From Mesobacillus maritimus (GTDB taxonomy: Bacteria > Bacillota > Bacilli > Bacillales > Cytobacillaceae): a stretch of 64,000 nt of DNA. The DNA is taken from contig NZ_JAMBNR010000002.1 in assembly GCF_023715205.1 (NCBI RefSeq), positions 62,001 to 126,000 on the forward strand. Reading direction: 5' to 3'. Shown piece by piece: positions 32,984 through 41,564 of this stretch. A program made the position numbers and the translations under genes. The notes beneath the pieces were generated by a model. The model was not told the origin of the DNA, did not search any database, and saw only the letters and a list, made by a program, of their open reading frames with translations. Position 1 is the stretch's first letter, and each line of letters opens with the position of its first letter.

Positions 32984-33519
32984 AAAAAATCAAATATATG
33001 ATGTCTGGTGGTTTAGCGTTCTCAGAACAACAAGATATGGAAAAGCTCCGCAAGAAATCGCTTAAAGGGTGGCATGTGAAGGATTTTAAATTTATGGGCT
33101 ATGGATTGGAATATGGAGAGAAAGAAGATGTCATTTACAGCATTGATTATCGATTTTTAGATGAAAATGAAAGAGAAGAATATCTGGATTTCTTCTCAGC
33201 TGCAGGATGGAGACATGTTTGTTCAGAAGCCGATATGCATTTATTTAAAGCAGCTCCAAATACAGCGCCTATATATAGTGATAAAGATTCAAAGATTGAA
33301 AAACATCATCGTCAAGGGAAAGTGATAAACGGAATGGCACTTGGTTTGCTAGCGTTCACGATCGCTTTATTCTTTGTAAGCATCTTTACGACAGGAACTT
33401 TTCAGACGGTCGCTAAAATAAGTTTTTTTGGAGTGTTCGTCTTTACGGTTCCTGCGATCATGACGGCAATGGCGATTTACTACCAAAAATGGAAAATCAA
33501 ATTAAAAGAAGCAAAATAA
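32980..33519 (+). CDS. DUF2812-family membrane protein
   Basis: A 179-residue protein with an N-terminal soluble domain (KIKYMMSGGLAFSEQQDMEK and YRFLDENEREEYLDFFSAAG) followed by two membrane helices near residues 112-135 and 143-165. This is the DUF2812 layout. DUF2812 genes are commonly coupled to padR genes, as here by a four-base overlap. Function is unknown; an envelope stress or immunity role has not been shown. Confidence 0.82.
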   Translation: MKKIKYMMSGGLAFSEQQDMEKLRKKSLKGWHVKDFKFMGYGLEYGEKEDVIYSIDYRFLDENEREEYLDFFSAAGWRHVCSEADMHLFKAAPNTAPIYSDKDSKIEKHHRQGKVINGMALGLLAFTIALFFVSIFTTGTFQTVAKISFFGVFVFTVPAIMTAMAIYYQKWKIKLKEAK

Positions 33520-33548
33520 AAAATCTTCCGTTTTGGAAGATTTTTATT
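33519..33548. terminator. Bidirectional rho-independent terminator
   Basis: AAAAATCTTCC pairs with GGAAGATTTTT around a GTTTT loop, between the convergent DUF2812 and trmL genes. Confidence 0.8.
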
Positions 33549-34014
33549 TTAAATTAGGAAATCCTTGTTGGCGCAACGCTTCATACACCAAGATTGCAGC
33601 TGTGCTTGATAGGTTTAGCGAACGTACATGTTCATTCATTGGGATTCTCAAAAAGTGGTCTTTATTTTCTTCTAGTAAGTCTTTTGGTAAACCAGTTGTT
33701 TCTTTTCCGAACATAAAATAATGTTCTTTGGAGATGTCACTGAAGTCAAAGCCTGAATGTGTTTTTTCGCCGAACGTCTCAATATAGTAAAACTCGCCTT
33801 GATTTTTTGCGAAAAAGTCATCTAATGAGTCATAATACGTGATGTTAACAGAGTCCCAAAAATCGATCCCTGCTTGTTTGATCATTTTTTCATCAGTTGA
33901 AAAGCCAAGTGGGCGAATCAAATGCAAAGCTGTATCGGTTGCCGCACAAGTAAGTGCAATGTTGATGGTATTCGATGGAATATCTGGTTGATATAGGACA
34001 ACATGTATTGCCAA
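33544..34014 (-). CDS. trmL: tRNA (cytidine(34)-2'-O)-methyltransferase TrmL
   Basis: A 156-residue SPOUT-family methyltransferase (CspR/YibK type). It opens IHVVLYQPDIPSNTINIALT, carries the knot motifs FGKETTGLP and IPMNEHVRSLNLSSTAAIL, and ends YEALRQ. TrmL methylates the ribose of the wobble base in leucine tRNAs using S-adenosylmethionine. Length and motifs match the family fully. Single gene. Confidence 0.92.
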   Translation of the reverse strand: MAIHVVLYQPDIPSNTINIALTCAATDTALHLIRPLGFSTDEKMIKQAGIDFWDSVNITYYDSLDDFFAKNQGEFYYIETFGEKTHSGFDFSDISKEHYFMFGKETTGLPKDLLEENKDHFLRIPMNEHVRSLNLSSTAAILVYEALRQQGFPNLK

Positions 34015-34095
34015 GAATGGTCACCTCAATCTGTATTTTACCCTCCAAATTATAGCATAAAGATGGATGCTTTCACCTGTATGATTGAATTTATG

Positions 34096-34526
34096 TTAAC
34101 GGATTACATCTATTGGACTTGGAGTAACGCTGACTGCATTGATCACGAAAACGATGAAAGGGTAAATCAATAGAATGCCGATAATGATTAGTCCAGCGGC
34201 AGGACTGCACTCATCTGCGGGGGGTGGTCACAGGAAATAGATTCGCAAAAATGAAAATAAACAGGATATGATAGGGGAGCCAAAGCAGGACCGTCCAAAT
34301 AGGAGGATTTGCGATTTTTTAGCCATCTTTTCGATAAATAACCAACGATGAGCGTCAGTAAGATAAAGCAAACAAGGGGCCCAATTATAGAAATCATCCA
34401 AACTAAGTCGTAACTCCAACCCGTTATTCTACTGATACGGGGTACGTTCACAAGTATTTCAATTGGAATAAAAATCATAATAGCATATAACATACTAATC
34501 CCATTTATTTTTATAAAAGTATTCAT
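34096..34526 (-). pseudogene. Hypothetical integral membrane protein, two frameshifts
   Basis: I do not recognise the family. The first 75 codons give two membrane helices (MLYAIMIFIPIEILVNV and MISIIGPLVCFILLTLIVGY). The sense then moves to a second frame near 34298-34303 (IWTVLLWLPYHILFIFIFAN, a third helix). It moves again at a six-G run (34219-34224, plus strand) to GLIIIGILLIYPFIVFVINA, a fourth helix, ending SPIDVIR and a stop. The three frames join into one collinear four-helix protein, so this is one broken gene or two sequencing slips at simple runs. Confidence 0.6.
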
Positions 34527-34925
34527 GTACTTCCCCCTGATTCACTCTCTATATTTATAAAAATTCCCTAATAGTTCCCACTTTAACTTTAATATCCAAA
34601 TGATTTGTTAACGTAAAAATACTGCCTGACATTAAAGGTAGTCGGCTTTTTGATTCCCATCATTTTCTAAAAATCACATGTTATACTGAATGAGATTGAA
34701 ACTTTTTATTCAGTTAAACAGTAGAACATATTAGAGAAAAGGGTCTTTGGAAGAGTGTTGTTAATCCGAAAGCTGATTTTAACGCAATAGTAGCCATCTC
34801 GAATGTTTAAATGAAGTTTGCATGTTGTTTTCTTCTAGATAAAGCTGTTGGGATACAGTTGTATTTTTTTGTTCAAAGGCTACAAAAGTTTAAGAAAAGA
34901 GAAAAAGAGTTGAGGGGGAGTTTTC
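34527..34925. other. Intergenic region upstream of the ydjI-like operon
   Basis: About 400 bases without a gene. I looked for the SigW motif (TGAAAC, then CGTA) expected by analogy with the B. subtilis operon. Only a poor match is present (TGAAAC at about 34697, 17 bases, AGTA), 230 bases from the first gene. No promoter is claimed. Confidence 0.4.
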
Positions 34926-36218
34926 ATGGGAATTATTAAAGCTGCGGTGGATGCTGTTCGTGGAGGTTTTGCGGATCAGTGGTTGGAAGTGATTGAGCCG
35001 CAAAGCATGAGTGATCAAACCGTGATGTCTGTTGGGGTGAAAGTACGCGCCAAGGATAAGCGGAATCATAATAAAAAAGGAACAGATAGCACGATTTCAA
35101 ACGGCTCGATTATTCATGTACAGCCGAATCAATTTATGTTGTTGGTCGATGGCGGGAAAATTATTGATTATACCGCTGAAGAAGGCTATTACGAAGTGGT
35201 CAATTCGTCAATGCCGTCACTCTTTAATGGGCAACTAGATGAAGCGGTGAAAGAGACGTTCAACCGAATTAAATTTGGTGGGGTACCGTCTTCTTCACAA
35301 AAAGCGTATTTTATTAATTTACAAGAAATCAAAGGAATCAAGTTTGGGACACGGAATCCAATTAACTATTTTGATAACTTTTATAATGCCGAGTTGTTTT
35401 TACGGACGCATGGATCGTATTCGATAAAAATTGTTGATCCGCTGAAATTTTTTGAAGAAGCCATTCCTAGAAATAAAAGTATCGTAGAAATACAAGAAAT
35501 CAATGCTCAATATTTGTCCGAGTTTATGAATGCACTGCAAACGGCGATCAACCAAATGTCGAGTGATGGAATCCGGATTTCGTTTGTGGCTTCACGGGGA
35601 ATGGAACTTGCGAAGTACATGTCCAATGTGTTGGATGAAGATTGGACGCGAATGCGCGGCATGCAAGTCGAGTCGGTCGGCATCAACAGCATTACGTATG
35701 ACGAACAATCGCAAAAACTGATCAATATGCGCAACCAGGGGGCGATGCTTCAGGACGCTTCAGTTCGTGAAGGCTATATTCAAGGCTCGATTGCGCGTGG
35801 ATTGGAAGCTGCAGGGTCTAATGAAGGTGGTGCGATGAATGGATTTGTTGGTATGGGAATGGGCATGCAGGGAGCAGGAGGTTTTGCGCAGAGTGCTTCG
35901 GAAACGAATCGTCTTCAAATGCAGCAACAAGCCCAGCGAACTCACCAAACTCAACAAGCCCAGTCAGCTAAAAACAATAGCCACTCATGGCAATGTTCTT
36001 GTGGCCATTCTAATGAAGGCAAGTTTTGTTCTGAATGTGGCACTGCAAAGCCGCAAAAGGATACGTGGACATGTGAATGTGGCAATGAAAACAGTGGCAA
36101 GTTCTGTTCAAACTGTGGAAATAAAAAGCCTGAGGCACTTTCTTGCGGAAAGTGCGGATTCACGCCTCCAGCTGGGGTCAACATGAAGTTCTGTCCAGAA
36201 TGTGGAAGTAAATACTAG
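34926..36218 (+). CDS. ydjI: SPFH-domain protein with C-terminal zinc ribbons (YdjI-like)
   Basis: A 430-residue protein. The first 290 residues form an SPFH/band-7-like domain of the type often annotated virion core protein (IKAAVDAVRGGFADQWLEVI ... VQPNQFMLLVDGGKIIDYT). A Gly/Met/Gln-rich linker (about 300-350) leads to three zinc ribbons, each with paired cysteine motifs (CSCGHSNEGKFCSECG, CECGNENSGKFCSNCG, CGKCGF ... FCPECG). In B. subtilis the related ydjI lies in the SigW-controlled pspA-ydjGHI envelope-stress operon. Here it is the first gene, no pspA is nearby, and the order differs. GAGGGGGAGTTTTC precedes the ATG. Confidence 0.82.
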   Translation: MGIIKAAVDAVRGGFADQWLEVIEPQSMSDQTVMSVGVKVRAKDKRNHNKKGTDSTISNGSIIHVQPNQFMLLVDGGKIIDYTAEEGYYEVVNSSMPSLFNGQLDEAVKETFNRIKFGGVPSSSQKAYFINLQEIKGIKFGTRNPINYFDNFYNAELFLRTHGSYSIKIVDPLKFFEEAIPRNKSIVEIQEINAQYLSEFMNALQTAINQMSSDGIRISFVASRGMELAKYMSNVLDEDWTRMRGMQVESVGINSITYDEQSQKLINMRNQGAMLQDASVREGYIQGSIARGLEAAGSNEGGAMNGFVGMGMGMQGAGGFAQSASETNRLQMQQQAQRTHQTQQAQSAKNNSHSWQCSCGHSNEGKFCSECGTAKPQKDTWTCECGNENSGKFCSNCGNKKPEALSCGKCGFTPPAGVNMKFCPECGSKY

Positions 36219-36239
36219 GCCGAAAAAGAGGTGTTAGGC

Positions 36240-37319
36240 ATGGGCGTTATTGTTTACAAATGTATCAACTGTGGCGGTCCACTGGCGTTTAAAGCGGAAA
36301 CGCAAAACTGGACATGTGATTATTGCCTGAGTGAATTTAGCGAACAAGAGGTTCGTGAGTTCATCCTCAATGAGCAAGCACAAGCTGAGGCGGAAACGAG
36401 TTCAGCGGTGCTAGAAGAGCATAAGCTTCAAGATCAGGAGTTTCAAGAAAAAGCGATGGGCTATACGTGCGAAAGTTGTGGCGCGGAAATTGTCACCGAT
36501 GACACGACTGCGGCGACCTTCTGTTATTACTGCCATAATCCAACCATCATTCCGCGCCGATTGGAAGGAGAATTTCGCCCGGAAAAAGTGATTCCGTTTA
36601 AGTTTAATCGCGAAAAAGCGACGGAGATTTTTATCAACTGGTGCAAGAAAAAGCCATTGCTTTCGAAACAGTTTACGAGCACTTCGGAACTTGAAAAGTT
36701 GTCGGGCATTTATGTGCCGTTTTGGTTGTTTGATTGCCATTCTGATGGAGGAATCAACGGGACTGCGACGAGAGTCCGGACATACACGAGCGGCGATACG
36801 CGCTATACGGAAACGAAATATTATCGTGTGCACCGTGAAGGGAAAGCGATTTTCCGTGATGTTCCTGCTGACGGGTCGAAAAAAATGGACGATGAACTAA
36901 TGAGTATTCTTGAGCCGTATGATTATAAAGATCTGACCGATTTTTCGATGTCGTTTTTGTCAGGCTATTTAGCGGAGAAATACGATATGGACCAAAACGA
37001 TGTGTATGGCAGAGTATCCGGTCTGATTCGTGACAACATGGAATCGTTGCTACGGGAGACGGTCAGGGGCTATAGCTCAGTTTCAATCAATGATTCAGAT
37101 ATTAAAATGAAGAATGTCGATGCGACCTATGTGTTGTTACCGGTTTGGATGTTCACGTACCAATTTAAAGGCAAAACGTATATGTTTGCGATGAACGGAC
37201 AGACAGGAAAAATCGCCGGTAAATTGCCAATTAGTCCAGGGCGAGCGGCTTCATGGTTTAGCGGCGTTTCAGCGGTGGCCTTTGCGGCGTTGATGATCGG
37301 AGGGCAATTTTTATGGTAA
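36240..37319 (+). CDS. ydjG: TFIIB-type zinc-ribbon membrane protein (YdjG-like)
   Basis: A 359-residue protein with two N-terminal zinc ribbons (YKCINCGG ... CDYCLSEF and YTCESCGAEI ... CYYCHNP). A central domain follows with IYVPFWLFDCHSDGGINGTA and VLLPVWMFTYQFKGKTYMFA, and one C-terminal membrane helix ends the protein. ATG at 36240 is preferred to a GTG three codons earlier. The stop overlaps the next start by seven bases. The gene sits between ydjI- and ydjH-like genes, consistent with one envelope-associated complex. Confidence 0.8.
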   Translation: MGVIVYKCINCGGPLAFKAETQNWTCDYCLSEFSEQEVREFILNEQAQAEAETSSAVLEEHKLQDQEFQEKAMGYTCESCGAEIVTDDTTAATFCYYCHNPTIIPRRLEGEFRPEKVIPFKFNREKATEIFINWCKKKPLLSKQFTSTSELEKLSGIYVPFWLFDCHSDGGINGTATRVRTYTSGDTRYTETKYYRVHREGKAIFRDVPADGSKKMDDELMSILEPYDYKDLTDFSMSFLSGYLAEKYDMDQNDVYGRVSGLIRDNMESLLRETVRGYSSVSINDSDIKMKNVDATYVLLPVWMFTYQFKGKTYMFAMNGQTGKIAGKLPISPGRAASWFSGVSAVAFAALMIGGQFLW

Positions 37320-38143
37320 AGCTTAAAAAAACCTTCGCGCTATTACCGTTGATGCTGGTGCTAATGTTTGCTTTTTGTATCAATGTGTTCGCGGCTTATG
37401 AAAAAGTGTATGATGAGGCCGATTTATTTTCGGAAAAAGAACGAGCGGACCTCAATGAACAAGCAATCGCTTTAAGTGAACAAACAGAAATGGATATTGT
37501 CATTGTCACGACTAATAATAGTCAAGGGAAATCATCCAGTGACTATGCGCTCGATTTTTACGAAGAGCATGGGTTCGGCTATGAAGGCACGCTCGACGGG
37601 GTTCTCTATCTGTTAAATATGGATGAGCGGGAAGTTTATATTTTTACTAGGGATAAGGGGACCGATTATATTGATGCGAGTAGAGTCGAAGAGTTGCTTG
37701 ATCGGGTGTATCCGCCTTTAGGGGAAGAGAGTTACCGTGAAAGTGCGCAAATTTTCCTTGAAGAGGTCGAGAGCATGATGGCGGCCGGACCTCCGGTATA
37801 TGACACAGGTGGATCGGGTGAGTCAGGCTATGCTTACACCGAGGAAGGTAGTACAGCGGACGGGCTCGGCATGATTGAAAAACTAGGAATCTATTTGCTT
37901 ATTTCACTAGCAATTGGTGGCATTGTCATCGGCATTATGATGATGGGCAATAAAGGGCGCTCGACAGTCAACGCCAGAACGTATTTAGAAGACAATTCGT
38001 TTACGATTACGAAAAAGCGCGATCAACATTACAATACGATTGTCACCCAACAGAAAATTCAACAGAACAACAACAGCGGCGGAAGTACCTTTTCCGGCGG
38101 TGGTGGTGGCGGTGGAATTGGCGGGGGCGGACGGAAGTTTTAG
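37313..38143 (+). CDS. ydjH: TPM-domain membrane protein (YdjH-like)
   Basis: A 276-residue protein with a signal peptide (cut near AFCINVFA), an extracytoplasmic TPM domain (VYDEADLFSEKERADLNEQA, then MDIVIVTTNNSQGKS and YALDFYEEHGFGY), and a membrane helix at about 193-213. The cytoplasmic tail ends in a glycine-rich GGGGGGGIGGGGRKF. TPM domains occur in envelope and photosystem repair proteins. It overlaps the YdjG-like gene by seven bases and closes the operon. Confidence 0.82.
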   Translation: MVKLKKTFALLPLMLVLMFAFCINVFAAYEKVYDEADLFSEKERADLNEQAIALSEQTEMDIVIVTTNNSQGKSSSDYALDFYEEHGFGYEGTLDGVLYLLNMDEREVYIFTRDKGTDYIDASRVEELLDRVYPPLGEESYRESAQIFLEEVESMMAAGPPVYDTGGSGESGYAYTEEGSTADGLGMIEKLGIYLLISLAIGGIVIGIMMMGNKGRSTVNARTYLEDNSFTITKKRDQHYNTIVTQQKIQQNNNSGGSTFSGGGGGGGIGGGGRKF

Positions 38144-38174
38144 GATTCGGCGTTAAGTTATCGTACCGTGTAGG

Positions 38175-38214
38175 ATCGAGTATGAAATCAGATTGATTTT
38201 GTACTCGATTTTTT
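38175..38214 (+). terminator. Rho-independent terminator of the ydj-like operon
   Basis: ATCGAGTATGAAATC pairs with GATTTTGTACTCGAT, followed by a T-run. Confidence 0.8.
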
Positions 38215-38382
38215 AAAATGGGGGAGGAACATAAGCACAGACCGGTTAGGACTGTTGGTAGTTACTCAAGGAAAAGCGCCAGGTTCCAATTTATCCTTTA
38301 TAAAATCATGTAAGAAATGTTCTATTATTAGGAAGAAATCGGTTAAAAATCAGTTTTGACTGAATAGAGTTAGGGGGAAGGT

Positions 38383-38592
38383 GTGTCGAAACAGGAAAAT
38401 GAAAAGAACCCTAAACTAGGAAATTATGTTACGTACGGAATGACTTTTGGTTTACTAGCTGGGGCACTTTTGAGTATAGTTGGAACGATGATCGAAAACT
38501 TATTTATTCAAATTGCCGGTCCTGCAATAGGTTTATCATTCGGAACCGTGATTGGTGCTTTGGTTTATTCTTTTGGATCAAGAAATCGGTAG
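38383..38592 (+). CDS. Small membrane protein (69 aa)
   Basis: Unrecognised 69-residue protein. A hydrophilic start (SKQENEKNPKLGNYVTYG) is followed by two short glycine-rich membrane helices (TFGLLAGALLSIVGTMIE and IAGPAIGLSFGTVIGALVYS), a glycine-zipper-like pattern. GTG start with a strong TTAGGGGGAAGG upstream makes it a likely real gene. It stands alone. Confidence 0.55.
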   Translation: MSKQENEKNPKLGNYVTYGMTFGLLAGALLSIVGTMIENLFIQIAGPAIGLSFGTVIGALVYSFGSRNR

Positions 38593-38768
38593 GTTTACAG
38601 TTGGCACAATGCCATTAGGAGCATTTTTACAATCATAAGAAGGATGAACAGACAGGCTCATCCTTACTAGTAAGGAGTTCAGATGGTGTGGAGAAAACAA
38701 CAGCAACCTCTAGATAGTTAAACAGCAAACGAATGAAACCTATTTTCCAACATCCGAATGACCATTAG

Positions 38769-38797
38769 AAAAGCTAAGCATCAGTGCTTAGCTTTAT
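38769..38797 (-). terminator. Rho-independent terminator
   Basis: AAAGCTAAGCA and TGCTTAGCTTT form a perfect stem. It follows the stop codon of the minus-strand exported protein gene. Confidence 0.72.
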
Positions 38798-39306
38798 TCC
38801 ATTGAATTGTGATCAAGTCGAAATAAATGTACTTTGTTATCGTATAACCAAAATTCTATGGATTTGTTTCGTTTCTTATCTACATACCCAATAATATCTG
38901 AACCTTGCTCGCTGCGAAAATAGTAATGCTCTCCATATGATTGGATAATTGTCTTCTTATCATCACCAATTTTTATTCCTTTAGAAGTTGTTAAATGACT
39001 GTCAGTGACAATAAATCTTGTAATTTTCCCGTTGTTGTTTACTGCTACCTCAATTCCATTACTTAATTGAAAATAATCATAGTTTTCGACATCCCGACTT
39101 TGTTCTGTTTTCTCCCCATATTTTTCTGATATCTTTTCACTATAAAAATCATCGTTTACAGACAAACCATCAACATTCTCACTTCCTAAATTTGTCCTAT
39201 TTGTAATTAAATGATGATAGGAACGAGGGAAGGTTTGGTCTAATGTAAAGGCAGTTAGCAAAAGAAGAATTCCGACCGAAACTATAAAAATAATAATTCG
39301 TTTCAT
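38794..39306 (-). CDS. Hypothetical membrane-anchored or secreted protein (170 aa)
   Basis: I do not recognise a family. The N-terminus MKRIIIFIVSVGILLLLTAF is a signal peptide or anchor. The rest is a soluble beta-rich region with many polar residues (FQLSNGIEVAVNNNGKITRF; GIKIGDDKKTIIQSYGEHYY). This lies outside the membrane and somewhat resembles small Bacillus lipoprotein-like domains with a GDxxxxVxxxYG segment, but there is no lipobox cysteine. It stands alone with its own terminator. Confidence 0.6.
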   Translation of the reverse strand: MKRIIIFIVSVGILLLLTAFTLDQTFPRSYHHLITNRTNLGSENVDGLSVNDDFYSEKISEKYGEKTEQSRDVENYDYFQLSNGIEVAVNNNGKITRFIVTDSHLTTSKGIKIGDDKKTIIQSYGEHYYFRSEQGSDIIGYVDKKRNKSIEFWLYDNKVHLFRLDHNSME

Positions 39307-39828
39307 ATAAAAATAAAACCCCTTTTATAAGTTGAAGATTATAAGATGATTTTACCATAATTTTCATAATATCTTCTTTGAACTTCGTTATAGTCACCTA
39401 GGTTTTTTCTCTTCGCGGCCGAAGGCGTTATAGTTATTCAGTTAAGTGGTTCGGATGGTGGGATTCGGGATTATGCAACGGCTAAGGATTTATGGGGGAA
39501 ATACTAGAATTGAGTATCAGCAGTCCTACGATGAATGCAATCGTTACAGCCTGAAGCTATGGAGTTTAATTACCTAAATTTTCCGGAAAGTGGTTGGTGG
39601 AGTATTTTCAATTGTGATGGGCCATGATCAATCGTCTAAGAGGTAGAAAAAGCTGAAAATGTGGCTTAAAGGGACTGCGATAACAAGCAAGGCCAAAAAA
39701 AATCACCCAACAATTATTGCTTTATAAGTGAAACCTAGTTGAGCGAATTGTTCATTTGAAAGGACAATCAATAAGTCAGCCTCCTGCAGAAAAGAATGCC
39801 TGCAGTTAGGCTGACTTTTTATAGCGCA
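39307..39828. other. Intergenic region with a possible gene-tail remnant
   Basis: No intact gene. On the plus strand, 39409-39507 reads AAEGVIVIQLSGSDGGIRDY, then ATAKDLWGKY and a stop. This looks like the C-terminal end of a lost protein, without start or body. A terminator for the DUF3231 gene lies at the right end. Confidence 0.35.
39773..39820 (-). terminator. Rho-independent terminator of the DUF3231 gene
   Basis: AAGTCAGCCT pairs with AGGCTGACTT, with an inner CTGCA/TGCAG stem. It is directly downstream of the minus-strand gene. Confidence 0.75.
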
Positions 39829-40836
39829 TTATTCCTTTGTTAAATCTCTGCGGTCGGGTGCTAATGGTGGTTGTTCTAGCCATCCGTTTGCAATCATTAA
39901 ATTGACCCCATCTTCTGACAACTTCAAAATTTCCCCGATTAAACGGGAATAATCCGCAATGAGGTCGCTTTTTTGGCTCTCTGAAATTGCTACTCCATAG
40001 TTTCCTACTCCTGCGTAAGTCATCAGCCCGAAGTGAAACATGATTAATTTATCGGAAAAAGGTGATTCTGTTGAATCAGTGACCTCTTGTTCAAAAGACA
40101 TCGGGACAGGATGGGAACCCATTTCTAGGTAGCTTCTGAATACTTTGATATGTTTTACGGCAATTTCTTTCCCTCTTAAAATATACTTCCGTACTTTATC
40201 GGCCTTCGCTACTTGGCTAAAAGCAGTCGCCATACAGGCCCCTAGTTGATTTGTTACGGTATTTGCGTAAAGATTGGTAATCTCGATACCGGTTAAGGCT
40301 GCTCTGCGGCCAAGCCCTTCCAGAAGGAAAGATTGTTTCTTGATGAATTCTACTTTTTCTGGATAGGGGATAGTTGGTGGGCGAATCGCGATTCCTTTTT
40401 CTAACATCAATTGCGTTGCCTCATTTTTCAATTCAATCGTTGAGGTCAAACATTTAGAAAACAAGGAGCTGATGTCCGGCCGAAAGACGTCTTGTAACAC
40501 TCTTCCATATGTGACCAATCCGCCTTTTCCCATATTGTGTATGTATTGTAAATAAAAGAGATCAGAAAACAATCGCTTTGCCTTTAGGTTAACATCTTGA
40601 GCGGTAAATCCTTGTGGAATCTGGATTCCTTCGTCTGTAAAAATGCCACGGATCGTTTCTGTATGTTGTTGCGATAAGTCTAGAGCATGCTCTAACAATT
40701 TTTGAATATTCTCGTCGTCTACATGTTCGAGAAAATAACGAATCACACAGATCGACATACTATCTGCAAGATATGAGGACCAAAGATAGCTTAATTCAGA
40801 AGCTGTTAATTTAACGGATTTATGGTTTATTTCCAT
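39829..40836 (-). CDS. DUF3231-family protein
   Basis: A 335-residue all-helical soluble protein made of two similar halves, each with a ferritin-like four-helix layout. LTASELSYLWSSYLADSMSI and ITNLYANTVTNQLGACMATA are repeat openings; PQGFTAQDVNLKAKRLFSDL is the typical DUF3231 linker. These proteins are widespread in spore formers and have no assigned function; some are spore proteins. It is a distant paralogue of the gene at 43648. No signal peptide. Confidence 0.82.
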   Translation of the reverse strand: MEINHKSVKLTASELSYLWSSYLADSMSICVIRYFLEHVDDENIQKLLEHALDLSQQHTETIRGIFTDEGIQIPQGFTAQDVNLKAKRLFSDLFYLQYIHNMGKGGLVTYGRVLQDVFRPDISSLFSKCLTSTIELKNEATQLMLEKGIAIRPPTIPYPEKVEFIKKQSFLLEGLGRRAALTGIEITNLYANTVTNQLGACMATAFSQVAKADKVRKYILRGKEIAVKHIKVFRSYLEMGSHPVPMSFEQEVTDSTESPFSDKLIMFHFGLMTYAGVGNYGVAISESQKSDLIADYSRLIGEILKLSEDGVNLMIANGWLEQPPLAPDRRDLTKE

Positions 40837-41063
40837 GGAAGATGCCTCCTAGTTATTCCATCATTTATAAACTGCCCATTTTAGAAGGAAATATGAAAAA
40901 ACCATTGGAAATCTTCCCATTTCAAACAATAGTAGTATATATGAAAAGATTAGAAATTGTTATCAGAGTTATCAAAAATGGGATAGGAATTAGGTATAAT
41001 CAAGATAGAAGCATCTGGAAACTGAAGTAGGAAGCGGTTGGGTAAAAAGATTACTGGGGGCAG

Positions 41064-41495
41064 ATGATGATTAGCGAAGAGAAAAAGGACATTGTTGAAA
41101 AATGGTTTCATGAATATTTCACAAAAGGGAACTTAGACATATTAGATGAGCTTACGACAGCAGATTTTGTATATCATGCGAGAAACGGAGACAGTTCCAG
41201 AGATCAGATGAAAGCATTTATGAAATGGTACCGTAGTGTATTTCATGATGATCAATGGGTGCTAGAGGACTTGATTGAACAGGGAAACAAATTAGTGGTT
41301 CGCTATACAGGTTGGATGACATATAAAGGCGGTTGGTTCAATATCCCGGCGGAAGACCAGCGAGTGAAAGAAACCGGCATGATGATTTTTACCATTGAAA
41401 ACGGAAAGGCGAAAGAACTTTGGTGTGAGAATAGTGATGCGGCGATCTTGTATGAACTAGGGGCTTTAGCTAAAGGAACTCATCAAACGTTTTAA
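41064..41495 (+). CDS. SnoaL-like ester cyclase-fold protein
   Basis: A 143-residue NTF2-fold protein of the SnoaL-like type: EKWFHEYFTKGNLDILDELT, AFMKWYRSVFHDDQWVLEDL and MMIFTIENGKAKELWCENSD are the family's segments. Such proteins include polyketide cyclases, but most stand-alone members have no known substrate. Paired ATG codons at the start; GGGGG before them fits the second slightly better. A terminator follows. Confidence 0.72.
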   Translation: MMISEEKKDIVEKWFHEYFTKGNLDILDELTTADFVYHARNGDSSRDQMKAFMKWYRSVFHDDQWVLEDLIEQGNKLVVRYTGWMTYKGGWFNIPAEDQRVKETGMMIFTIENGKAKELWCENSDAAILYELGALAKGTHQTF

Positions 41496-41520
41496 CCTTA
41501 AACAATATTGATACCGAAAA

Positions 41521-41552
41521 GACGCTTGGGTCTGTTTTGACCCAAGCGTTTT
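41521..41552. terminator. Bidirectional rho-independent terminator
   Basis: ACGCTTGGGTC pairs perfectly with GACCCAAGCGT across six bases, followed by TTTTG. It lies between convergent genes. Confidence 0.85.
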
Positions 41553-41564
41553 GCTGTGTAACGA

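Noticed and set aside
34690-34730. SigW promoter of the ydjI-like operon
   Set aside because: TGAAAC is followed after 17 bases by AGTA rather than CGTA, and the distance to the gene is over 200 bases.
40842-41030. 62-codon open frame upstream of the SnoaL-like gene
   Set aside because: Starts immediately opposite the DUF3231 start, lacks a ribosome binding site, and has no recognisable features.
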